Shown piece after piece: positions 27,343 to 35,291 of a stretch of DNA of 64,000 nt. Below the pieces are notes generated by a model. That model was given only the letters and a program-made list of their open reading frames with translations, was not told the DNA's origin and ran no database searches. Made by a program: the position numbers and the translations under genes. Every line of letters starts with the position of its first letter. Position 1 is the first letter of the stretch. The stretch comes from a virus. The stretch is from the IMG/VR virus record IMGVR_UViG_3300028873_000014, positions 36,172-100,171 of that record. One strand, given 5' to 3'.

Positions 27343-27618
27343 TTACCTGATAATAATTGGTCTACCTCCTACAAATGAGTTTCCGGTAATTGTGTATGGA
27401 CCTTGCTGACTAGTAAAACTAGCACTGATATCTCCTGTAGTGGGGAGAATAATAGTACATAACTGTTGATTATTATTACTATCCGTATCTATAAACCACT
27501 GTGGGTTATCCGAAACTAAAGTACTAATGGCAATATTATCAAAAGAAGCATCTCCGCAAGAAGATATAGTATCTGTTGATACATTAACCCCTGGAAAAGA
27601 AACACATTGAATTTGCAT
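27343..27618 (-). CDS. small beta-rich protein, possibly structural
   Basis: 91 aa, ATG at 27618, one base before the membrane-protein gene. Beta-rich with Ser/Thr/Gly and two Cys (SSCGDASFDNIA, QQLCTIILP), ending in a GNSFVGGRPIIIR strand pair. The composition resembles the fibre-region proteins more than the lysis proteins. It follows the selfish LAGLIDADG gene by 18 bp. Not recognised. Confidence 0.4.
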   Translation of the reverse strand: MQIQCVSFPGVNVSTDTISSCGDASFDNIAISTLVSDNPQWFIDTDSNNNQQLCTIILPTTGDISASFTSQQGPYTITGNSFVGGRPIIIR

Positions 27619-27636
27619 AGTGTGTGATTTTAAAAG

Positions 27637-28521
27637 TTAATAATTATTCGGTAATGATAATAACTCTAAATACTTTTGGTACTTTCTATCCAGATAAACT
27701 GTGGCATCTTTATACAGTAAATTCATTATTTGCATTGCTGGTTTTCCTGTAGAATCCATACTATATAACTCATTTTCTCTTGGGGCTTTCTTTGTATTAG
27801 ATGCACATGTTATACCCGATATCTTTATAAAATTTAAGAACTCGTCTATAGTACTATTATTACCGCTTAACCCTACTTTAGGATAATAGTAAACTTTTGC
27901 ATCAGGTTTATCGTTATTAGCACCTTTGCTATGTGAAAGACCTACCCAACCATCACCATCAACTACCCCTCTCCAAAAATCCCTAGAATATTTTAAAAGA
28001 TCATGAGGGGTTATACTATATGTTTTATTAGAAGTAAACCCTAAATCTTTTAATCTATTATAGAGTTGAGTATCTGCTACTTTTACTCTAAACATCTTAC
28101 CTCCAAAAGTAATCTGCCCCTTTAGTCCTCTATTCTCTTTTTTAGGTGTACAGTCTGTAATATTTAACTGACCTCCTAAAAACTGGTTAAACTTTTCTAA
28201 ATGACCTTTATCTACTTCCGCAAGAGCAACCCCGACTGTTGGTGCTTTTTTTTCAATACTTCCATCTGCATACAGAAAACCTATCCAGTACAGTGATTCA
28301 GGGGTTAGAATATCAAAAGCATCACTTTTGACATATTTTATCCCCATACACAACCTTTGAGCTTCTCCTTTAGTACGAAGTATTCCCATATCTTTAATCT
28401 CTCTTCGTAAAGTACCTCTATCTGTATTCATTCTTTCAGAAACTTGAATAGCAGATAATCCCGATAAATAAAGAGCTTTCATCTCTTGTCTCTGTTCTTC
28501 TGTATATACTGTTCTTTTCAT
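27637..28521 (-). CDS. LAGLIDADG homing endonuclease
   Basis: 294 aa from the ATG at 28521; a TTG nine codons earlier also keeps the frame open. Residues about 3-55 are a helix-turn-helix (EEQRQEMKALYLSGLSAIQV). The two LAGLIDADG motifs are YWIGFLYADGSI (about 79-90) and FWRGVVDGDGWV (about 182-193), each with its acidic residue, so the protein looks like an intact single-chain enzyme. It lies just downstream of the major capsid gene and its terminator. A TATCTTTG box immediately upstream (28526-28533, minus strand) may give it its own transcription. Probably a free-standing selfish element; the cut site is unknown. Confidence 0.85.
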   Translation of the reverse strand: MKRTVYTEEQRQEMKALYLSGLSAIQVSERMNTDRGTLRREIKDMGILRTKGEAQRLCMGIKYVKSDAFDILTPESLYWIGFLYADGSIEKKAPTVGVALAEVDKGHLEKFNQFLGGQLNITDCTPKKENRGLKGQITFGGKMFRVKVADTQLYNRLKDLGFTSNKTYSITPHDLLKYSRDFWRGVVDGDGWVGLSHSKGANNDKPDAKVYYYPKVGLSGNNSTIDEFLNFIKISGITCASNTKKAPRENELYSMDSTGKPAMQIMNLLYKDATVYLDRKYQKYLELLSLPNNY

Positions 28522-28591
28522 TGAACAAAGATACAAAGAGATTTTCAATTTTGTACTATACTTACTTAGTTATTTTTATAGAAATTTTTAA

Positions 28592-28620
28592 AAACACCCT
28601 ACTTATAAGGCAGGGTGTTT
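28592..28620 (-). terminator. intrinsic terminator after the major capsid gene
   Basis: AAACACCCT (28592-28600) pairs with AGGGTGTTT (28612-28620) around an 11-base loop. Read on the minus strand it continues into TTAAAAATTTC. It lies 25 bp past the capsid gene stop and separates capsid from the LAGLIDADG gene. Confidence 0.75.
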
Positions 28621-28644
28621 GTTTTTTACAAAGATATATATAAA

Positions 28645-30282
28645 TTATCCACCATATGCCTTTTTTGTAACGACATTGTAGGGAACTATCTTGAGTAGCT
28701 TTGTATTGTCTATTACCTGCAGACTCTTGTGATCCATAGTCATACGAACTTTGTACCCGGAGAAGTCACCAGAGCTTTGGAAACCCTTAGTACGTCCCAT
28801 ATAGTCAGTATCACCATTGATATACCTCCACTTAAAATCATCCTCATCACCTGCACGTTTCATTAAGAAGATGTTATCTTCCGGGTTATCTGTAATATCC
28901 CATATGATGTAACAATAAGATGATGTACGATAACCATCTACCCAGGGGTTTTCTATATCATTAGCTAGTACCGGGTCAAGTGCAGGATTAACTACAAATT
29001 TGAGGTTAGCAAGGAAAGGTATTGTATAAGATGTGTAGGCAAAACCAAAGTCCAGGTCAAGTCCTTTACGGGTAATTGCGCCAACTTCGGAAGCATTTAT
29101 GATCAGACCTGAATTGATAGCCATTGTCTTAATAGCATTATTCATCTGGCGCATACCTGCAATACCTGTCTGTACGATCAACTTACGGTCAGGATCTGGA
29201 CCTACAAAGTCCACCCTCCCCCTGAAGAAGTTGTAAACCTGATTCTCAATGATGTTGGGAGTAAATGTGCCGATGTTATATACAGTCTTAAATGCATTAT
29301 CCATCTGCCTCCAAAGACCTACTGTAGTCCTTACCATATCAGGACCATCGGAAGTTGTTCTGCCCCCAAGACCCCACATAAGGTTATTTTCTACATCTTC
29401 TACCATTTTAGTGATAGCTGCTTGTTCTATAGAAGTAACCAGGGTCTTAGTGATCCATCCTTCTTCCATAGCCTTTGCAATTCCTGCCTGTCCTAATCTT
29501 CCTGCAGCATCTGGTATAGATACTATTGAAGGATCACGTTTATCAGTGTCATGAAGCTGCCATATCTCACGCATTGGTATACCCTTGGTTTTTACACCTT
29601 TTGCGTTCATCATAGCTTCTGCACGATTACTTATAGAGTAGGAAGCATTTGCTACACCTCCACCTACGAAGTTGTAGTACTCTCTTATACCTGTACGGGT
29701 AAATACTTCTGAGTAACGTTCCCCATAATCAACTGCCTTAACAGAAGATTTACGGAAGAAAGAAGTTTGTGGAGTAAGGTATTTGTTATCAAGATAAACA
29801 CCGTTATTGTTATTCATCAACCTTACGGTATAAATGAACTCGTTATTACCTAGAGAGATGATCTCATTATCGCATACTCGCATTTCCAAACCTGACATCT
29901 TATCATAAGAGATAATGTCTGTGTAGGAAAAAGCTCTACGATTAAATGCCAACTGGAAAGGTTGACCTGCTAAACCTTTCTTGGTATTAGTAGGGTTTAT
30001 GTCCCTGGTAATGTGGGGCATATCATTAATGATAGGGGAACTCCAGGTATACCGGCCCATTGGATCTTGTACTGTCTTTATGTTCTTGCCCCCGAAAGAA
30101 GACATGAGGTATAGGGGGGTTGCTGTCTGCTGCATCTGAGACCAGTACTCTATGATACCAAGATCATCAGGTTTAGCATTTTGCATAATATTGTACAGGT
30201 GATAACTGTCAATATTAGCTCCGAGATCATAGACCTTATCACGGAAGAATACCGAATTTAAATTTTGGGACGGCGTTGCCAT
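28645..30282 (-). CDS. major capsid protein, crAss-like (HK97 fold)
   Basis: 545 aa, ATG at 30282. The sequence is that of a crAss-type major capsid protein: an N-terminal arm (MATPSQNLNSVFFRDKVYDL), then TPLYLMSSFGGKNIKTVQDP, a central helix region (LVTSIEQAAITKMVEDVENN) and a beta-rich C-terminus (DFKWRYINGDTDYMGRTKGF). Length is in the usual range for this group (about 500 aa). It lies 23 bp downstream of the scaffold-like gene and ends at a strong terminator, so scaffold and capsid form a short two-gene unit under the candidate promoter at 31631-31644. It assembles into the icosahedral head. Confidence 0.85.
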   Translation of the reverse strand: MATPSQNLNSVFFRDKVYDLGANIDSYHLYNIMQNAKPDDLGIIEYWSQMQQTATPLYLMSSFGGKNIKTVQDPMGRYTWSSPIINDMPHITRDINPTNTKKGLAGQPFQLAFNRRAFSYTDIISYDKMSGLEMRVCDNEIISLGNNEFIYTVRLMNNNNGVYLDNKYLTPQTSFFRKSSVKAVDYGERYSEVFTRTGIREYYNFVGGGVANASYSISNRAEAMMNAKGVKTKGIPMREIWQLHDTDKRDPSIVSIPDAAGRLGQAGIAKAMEEGWITKTLVTSIEQAAITKMVEDVENNLMWGLGGRTTSDGPDMVRTTVGLWRQMDNAFKTVYNIGTFTPNIIENQVYNFFRGRVDFVGPDPDRKLIVQTGIAGMRQMNNAIKTMAINSGLIINASEVGAITRKGLDLDFGFAYTSYTIPFLANLKFVVNPALDPVLANDIENPWVDGYRTSSYCYIIWDITDNPEDNIFLMKRAGDEDDFKWRYINGDTDYMGRTKGFQSSGDFSGYKVRMTMDHKSLQVIDNTKLLKIVPYNVVTKKAYGG

Positions 30283-30305
30283 TTTTATATATATTTAAGT
30301 TGTGA

Positions 30306-31577
30306 TTAATTAACTTTTCTGAGTACATTTGATTGATTAGGAATACGTTTAACAACTTTTTCAGGTTGAGCAGGTTGTTCAGATGTACCAAGACCCTGGT
30401 TCAATTTTACCAGTTTAGTAATCTTTTCTGCAGCAGCACTCTCACCTTGTGAACGAATAGCAGTAAGAGCAGCTTTTTTGTCATTCAATATCCAACTAGC
30501 TATCATAACTGCTTCATAATCAGGTTCTACATACTGGGCTTTTTCTAAACCATACCCTAGGTAGTTAACTGGTTTACCACTCCAGGGGCCAGGTACTGTA
30601 GATACCATGTTATTACCAAGCTCCCGGGCAAACTTTTTATCTAGTTTTACACCAGCTAGTTCGTTCTTTTCCAAGGTTTGGAAAACGTTATTTGAGTAAA
30701 ATTGTGCTAGTTTTGCCTGTTGCTGTTTTTGTTCTTCTGCTACCCTGATATGAGCTTCTACCTGTTGTTTCTGCATGTTATCCAGTGCAGGTTTGAACTC
30801 AGTAGCTTTTTTAGCTATTTTGTTGGCATCTTTCCAATCTTCAATCTGTTCTGCTATTTGATCTTCTGTACCAAACCCTGTAGCCTGCAGGTAGTTACGG
30901 GCAATTAATACCTGGTCTTCTTCTTTAGCAGGATCAAGTGCCTTAACTTCTTCTACATGAGAAAGTGCCCGGAAAAGTCCTTTTAAGTCCTGTCCACCTT
31001 CCGCAACATATGCAGCAGCATATTGTAATTCGTCAGGGAGAGAGTCGAAGAACTCTTTAGGTGTTTGTGCCCGTAGTTCATCTTCTTTAGCTTTCCAGTT
31101 ACTATCTAGTATGCCATGAAGTTCTTTTTCAGGAAGAGTAGCAAGATATTGTTCTACCGTTTGTTTCTTAGCATCGAAAGGTGCATCATCAGGTATACCA
31201 AATTCATTAGCTTCTATCTTTTGTGCCAGGTAGGACACCATAGCATTTTTATCAGTCTTAGGACGACCAGCTTTTTCAGCAGCTTCAGGAGTTTCAACTA
31301 CTGAAGTATCTACCAGTTGGTTACTGGCATCATCTAATACATTAGCAAGTTTCTTATCATCAATTGTTTCAACTTCTGCAACAGGAGTTTTAGTATCAGC
31401 TACTACTTTCTTTTCTGGTTCAGGGGTGTCTAATGCCTTAGAAGCATCATTATCCAGTAATATGTTAGTAGGTTGAGCAGCTTCTGCAATCAGTACATCT
31501 TCTGCCCCTGTACCAAACATTCCGTCCAGTGCACTCAAATCAACTGATTCGGATAAAATCATTGTATCATTCCTCAT
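30306..31577 (-). CDS. scaffold-like acidic head-assembly protein
   Basis: 423 aa, ATG at 31577 (another ATG five codons in). Highly charged, Ala/Glu/Lys/Asp-rich and mostly helical, with a disordered acidic N-terminal half (PEPEKKVVADTKTPVAEVET) and coiled-coil segments (VEAHIRVAEEQKQQQAKLAQ). It has no Cys. The position between portal and major capsid gene, the composition and the helices are what is expected of a scaffolding protein. No protease motif is visible, so I do not call a protease-scaffold fusion. The C-terminus is basic (VVKRIPNQSNVLRKVN). Confidence 0.6.
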   Translation of the reverse strand: MRNDTMILSESVDLSALDGMFGTGAEDVLIAEAAQPTNILLDNDASKALDTPEPEKKVVADTKTPVAEVETIDDKKLANVLDDASNQLVDTSVVETPEAAEKAGRPKTDKNAMVSYLAQKIEANEFGIPDDAPFDAKKQTVEQYLATLPEKELHGILDSNWKAKEDELRAQTPKEFFDSLPDELQYAAAYVAEGGQDLKGLFRALSHVEEVKALDPAKEEDQVLIARNYLQATGFGTEDQIAEQIEDWKDANKIAKKATEFKPALDNMQKQQVEAHIRVAEEQKQQQAKLAQFYSNNVFQTLEKNELAGVKLDKKFARELGNNMVSTVPGPWSGKPVNYLGYGLEKAQYVEPDYEAVMIASWILNDKKAALTAIRSQGESAAAEKITKLVKLNQGLGTSEQPAQPEKVVKRIPNQSNVLRKVN

Positions 31578-31630
31578 AAATGTTTTTGCTGTTGATGATA
31601 TAAATGTAGATACTCTTTTTATATCAATAC

Positions 31631-31644
31631 ACCTTACAGATGTA
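31631..31644 (-). promoter_or_regulatory. candidate phage late promoter motif P2
   Basis: On the minus strand it reads TACATCTGTAAGGT, 54 bp upstream of the scaffold gene. It differs by one base from the match at 50214-50227 and shares GTAAGGT with the one at 22382-22395. It lies between the portal terminator and the scaffold/capsid unit. Confidence 0.5.
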
Positions 31645-31667
31645 TGAGCGAAGGAGTTTGTTTTATC

Positions 31668-31684
31668 CCATTACTGATAATAAC
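31668..31684. repeat. 17-bp intergenic repeat, copy 1
   Basis: CCATTACTGATAATAAC here recurs exactly at 54476-54492, both times in intergenic DNA. A partial version (CCATTACTAAAAATAA) lies near 22400 next to the promoter-like motif P3. Confidence 0.6.
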
Positions 31685-31702
31685 TTATTTTAACAATAAA
31701 TA

Positions 31703-31728
31703 AGCCCCATGTAGTTAAACATGGGGCT
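31703..31728 (-). terminator. intrinsic terminator after the portal gene
   Basis: AGCCCCATG (31703-31711) pairs perfectly with CATGGGGCT (31720-31728) around an 8-base loop. On the minus strand the tail is TATTTATTGTT. It lies 24 bp past the portal stop. Confidence 0.75.
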
Positions 31729-31751
31729 GGTTGTGTGTGCTGAAATGGGAA

Positions 31752-34499
31752 TTACTTACTCTTACTGTCTTTAACTTTAACTTTATGGGCTATTTGAGTA
31801 CTCTTTAACTGTTCTTTGGTTCTATTCTCTTCAGCATTGATCTTCTGTTTAGTTAGTTGCTGATCTACTTCTTTCTGTTTAGACCCCACTACAAACTTCT
31901 GTTTCTCCAGGTCCATCTTATCTGTATGTTGCTGTTGACTCTGCTGTATTTTAGCAGTTGCTAATTGATAAGCATCTTCTCCTGCTTGTGGAGGGTTTGA
32001 TCCGGCTGCTTTTGCAGCAGCAAGTAATTCAGTTTCTCTCCATTTTTCTTCTCTGTCTTTCTCATTCTCTCCAGCTTCAAACTCTTGTTTCATCTGTAGT
32101 AATTGTTGCTGGTGTTGTTGTTCTGCCTGTGCTTCCTGTTGTTGCGCCTGTTGTTGTGCTTGTTTTTCCTGTATAACTTTCTGCTGGATAGTATCTATAG
32201 TATTATTTAAGATAGATAATACAGGAATTTGTATGGCCTTAATTTTATCAAAGATGTCTATACCGCTGCTATCGTTTACCAACATCTGTTCAATCTTCTG
32301 CATGATGAACCGTGAGTTTACAGTAGTCTTGGCTTTAACATTAAAATCTCTACCCATCAACTTAGTTCCATCTATTTCAAAGAAAGCCTTTTCGTCCCCC
32401 TGAGTGATATACTGTAACCTCAAAGAAGGATTGGTAGAATTATAGTACTGGGCAAGATCTGTACGCATCTGGTGTACTCTTGGCATAAGTTCATCACAGT
32501 GTTGCGAGAATAGATATTCTGTATGTGAATAGGAAGCAGCTTTTGCCTGGTTAATCCCTGTAGCAGTTTGTTCCTGATCAATAGGCGTTCCTGTTCTGGT
32601 AGGGTTCATACCTACAGAGTCAAGACCTGACATCTTAAACCAATCAGATATTTTCATAAGGCCAAGTAATCGTTCTGTCTGGGAAAGATCCAATCGTTGC
32701 ATATGACCTTCCCTAATAGGATTACCTTCTTTATCCCTAATAGAAGCAAGTGGAAGTATTTGACCATTCTTCATTACTGTAATTGCACTAGCTAAGTTAT
32801 TTGGTCCCCAATCTTCCCCAAGAGACTGTTTAGGGAGTGAGTTAGGATCAAGAGTAAGGATAACACCGTAGTCATTAACCATAGTGTCCTGGATAAGGTT
32901 ATTTGCCATATTATAACCTATCTGCCAAGGCTTTAGGTTATCCATCATTGACCTACTCTTAGTATTGTGGTCATTAAATATTCTCCCCTCTACAGGTAAC
33001 TTACACCCATAAATGTTGTTGTCTCCTTTGAACTGGAAAGGTAACCTCCCCGGTACAGGTGTGTTAATGCCCAGATAGATAGGTGCAAATTCTGCAGAGG
33101 TTCCTTGCCATCCAATTGCAGGAGCATTGGTTCCTATCCGCACTCCCCCCCATGTCTCATTAACCCATAGGGGGTCAAGATGTTCACCATATACCAAATT
33201 CGCTTTACTCTTTTCTTTAAAGAGTACTGTGTTATACATAGGTTTTACAGTTACCTTGTAGTCTTCTCCCACAATATCTGTAAATAAATTACCCTGATCA
33301 TCAACTTTAGTTAAGTGAAAAAATTTGCGCTCTGTTTTCCAGTAAATAGTAGAAATACGTAAAAGAAACTCACCATTGATATTAACAAGGTCTTCACCTT
33401 CATTGAGTATCTGTTTAGTAATATCCCCCCCAAAACCAACATCATCTAATACAGACATAGCCTGTCTCATACCTATACCCGGCCCTGTTCGGTTCCAGTC
33501 ATAACTTTTATGACCATCCCAATACTGATCAGGTTCTTTACCATCAAGTGCATACCCGGCAGCTCTTGCACCATGAATAGTGTTAAGCGTTAACAACTGT
33601 TCTTCACTCATCATCCATCCATACTTATCTACAGTATCGGGGACGGTAAGATAATCTATACATCCTACCCAGGCGGCATCTGATATATATCGTACAGAAG
33701 GACTCTTTCTATAAAATACTTGTGGAGGGTTCCACGTTTCTATACAGTAGTCATTATCCATCATCCGGAAGTGCCAGAACTCCCGGTCAGTAATGAGCAT
33801 GTTCCTGAAATTAACTCTCTCTAACTCAGGTATGGTAAATCGTTCATTATCTACCTGCATTTGGTGTTCTGCCCATTCCTGGTAGATATTACGATAACTC
33901 TTGTTGTAGTATTTTTGTATTTCTGGTAATGACTGAATAGTCTTAGGGTCCATCATCTGTTTCCCTTGTTCGCTATCGGGGGAAAGACCCATTTGCTGCA
34001 ACTTCATTAATTGGTTAATAGCTGCTTTTGCCTCTAGTGCTTTTTCTATATCTGCCCTTTTAGCTTCCAGCATTTCATTAACCCCTATATCACTCTTATC
34101 ATCAAATGTCATATGAGATGCTCTTTTAGCAAACTCATCAGTAAGAATGTTTATAACAGTACTTGCAAAAGGATAGTTCTTAAGTTCCATAGACTCAAGT
34201 TCTTTTCCGGCATGTTCTTCAAGAGCATCGATCATATCCGCATACTCATTATCCATTCGGATATAGTCGTTCTTCTCTATCTCCCCTATAGCAAGTTTGT
34301 AGTTCTTGAGCATCCAGTTAGCGTTTTGCCGTAACTGTTTTAGACCCTGCCAGTCTACATAAGATAGCATCTGTGCTGCCCATTCTGCATCCTTTTCTTT
34401 GTTGGGAAGGAATTGAAGTGGCTGGTAGAAGCCCGAAGAGACGCCTAACTGTTTGAGTTTCTTACCTTGCTTTAACTGATACCCGCTAATTATCTCCAT
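31752..34499 (-). CDS. portal protein, crAss-like
   Basis: 915 aa, ATG at 34499, a length typical of crAss-like portals, which are far longer than those of most phages. The N-terminal third is helical (LKQLRQNANWMLKNYKLAIG). The central wing/stem region has aromatic clusters (WHFRMMDNDYCIETWNPPQV, WVGCIDYLTVPDTVDKYGWM). The C-terminal 150 residues are a Gln/Glu/Lys-rich coiled coil (KQAQQQAQQQEAQAEQQ) that probably forms the barrel. It forms the dodecameric DNA gate of the head. A GIY-YIG endonuclease gene separates it from terL by 11 bp on one side and 19 on the other. Confidence 0.85.
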   Translation of the reverse strand: MEIISGYQLKQGKKLKQLGVSSGFYQPLQFLPNKEKDAEWAAQMLSYVDWQGLKQLRQNANWMLKNYKLAIGEIEKNDYIRMDNEYADMIDALEEHAGKELESMELKNYPFASTVINILTDEFAKRASHMTFDDKSDIGVNEMLEAKRADIEKALEAKAAINQLMKLQQMGLSPDSEQGKQMMDPKTIQSLPEIQKYYNKSYRNIYQEWAEHQMQVDNERFTIPELERVNFRNMLITDREFWHFRMMDNDYCIETWNPPQVFYRKSPSVRYISDAAWVGCIDYLTVPDTVDKYGWMMSEEQLLTLNTIHGARAAGYALDGKEPDQYWDGHKSYDWNRTGPGIGMRQAMSVLDDVGFGGDITKQILNEGEDLVNINGEFLLRISTIYWKTERKFFHLTKVDDQGNLFTDIVGEDYKVTVKPMYNTVLFKEKSKANLVYGEHLDPLWVNETWGGVRIGTNAPAIGWQGTSAEFAPIYLGINTPVPGRLPFQFKGDNNIYGCKLPVEGRIFNDHNTKSRSMMDNLKPWQIGYNMANNLIQDTMVNDYGVILTLDPNSLPKQSLGEDWGPNNLASAITVMKNGQILPLASIRDKEGNPIREGHMQRLDLSQTERLLGLMKISDWFKMSGLDSVGMNPTRTGTPIDQEQTATGINQAKAASYSHTEYLFSQHCDELMPRVHQMRTDLAQYYNSTNPSLRLQYITQGDEKAFFEIDGTKLMGRDFNVKAKTTVNSRFIMQKIEQMLVNDSSGIDIFDKIKAIQIPVLSILNNTIDTIQQKVIQEKQAQQQAQQQEAQAEQQHQQQLLQMKQEFEAGENEKDREEKWRETELLAAAKAAGSNPPQAGEDAYQLATAKIQQSQQQHTDKMDLEKQKFVVGSKQKEVDQQLTKQKINAEENRTKEQLKSTQIAHKVKVKDSKSK

Positions 34500-34510
34500 A
34501 GTAATTACTT

Positions 34511-35272
34511 TTATAATGCTTTATAATCTTTTAAATATAAAAAATCCGAATCTCCTCTTTTGATTCTGGCTATTAAAGTAGTTAATTTTACATTTAAATG
34601 TATTGATAATTCGGTTAATGAAACATATATCTCTTTAGTTTTTATATTTATTACCCCTTTGGCAGATCCTGTTATAGCTAAAAGATTACCGTTTTTAAAT
34701 TCTTCTTTAGCTGCACTTATCTTATTTATTCGTTTTGATATAGTCTCTTGAGATTGTACATGACCAATTCTAGTTTGGCGTAATCGCTCTTTTTGTTCTT
34801 CTGATAAAACTGGAGGGGATAATCTATATTTTTCTTTTAATGTTGCTATTCTTTTTGCTTGAGATTCAGGGCTTAATTTTTTACCCATGTGACTATCAAC
34901 TAATTTTTTTATTGTTTCTTCGGAATGAGTATACCCCTTTAACCCTTCCCCTCCATCTGTAATATTAGATAAGCACCCTGTATTATTACATATTTTTCCA
35001 TAGAGTTTTATTAACTCAATTTCTTTTTGTTTAATAAATTCATAATCATCTGACTCTAATAGAATTTCTATATCGTAATCAGTTTTGTTTACTATTCTTT
35101 TGAAGATATTATTATTACTTATATGTTTAGAAGTAGCTCTATAGTAAGTGTAATAATTGATATCGTCTTTATTTTTAGTACCTAATCCTATATAAAAAGG
35201 TTCATTTTTATCTCTTCTAATATATCTGTATATATAATGACGTCCAAAATTTACAATTGGATTATTCTGCAT
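34511..35272 (-). CDS. GIY-YIG homing endonuclease between terL and portal
   Basis: 253 aa, ATG at 35272. The GIY-YIG module is at residues 12-33 (YIYRY...PFYIGLG), with a catalytic-type glutamate in KQKEIELIKLYG near residue 83. A SNITDGGEGLKGYTHSEET segment (about 101-120) leads into DNA-binding repeats. The C-terminal 55 residues (GVINIKTKEIYVSLTELSIH) resemble an intron-encoded nuclease HTH (NUMOD1/IENR1 type). It is wedged between terL and portal with short gaps and no sign of an intron, so it is likely a free-standing homing gene. Confidence 0.8.
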   Translation of the reverse strand: MQNNPIVNFGRHYIYRYIRRDKNEPFYIGLGTKNKDDINYYTYYRATSKHISNNNIFKRIVNKTDYDIEILLESDDYEFIKQKEIELIKLYGKICNNTGCLSNITDGGEGLKGYTHSEETIKKLVDSHMGKKLSPESQAKRIATLKEKYRLSPPVLSEEQKERLRQTRIGHVQSQETISKRINKISAAKEEFKNGNLLAITGSAKGVINIKTKEIYVSLTELSIHLNVKLTTLIARIKRGDSDFLYLKDYKAL

Positions 35273-35291
35273 GGAAAAGTAAGTTTAAAAG

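Noticed and set aside
30306-31577. Capsid protease fused to scaffold
   Set aside because: No Ser-His-Asp or other protease motif could be seen in the acidic protein; called scaffold-like only.
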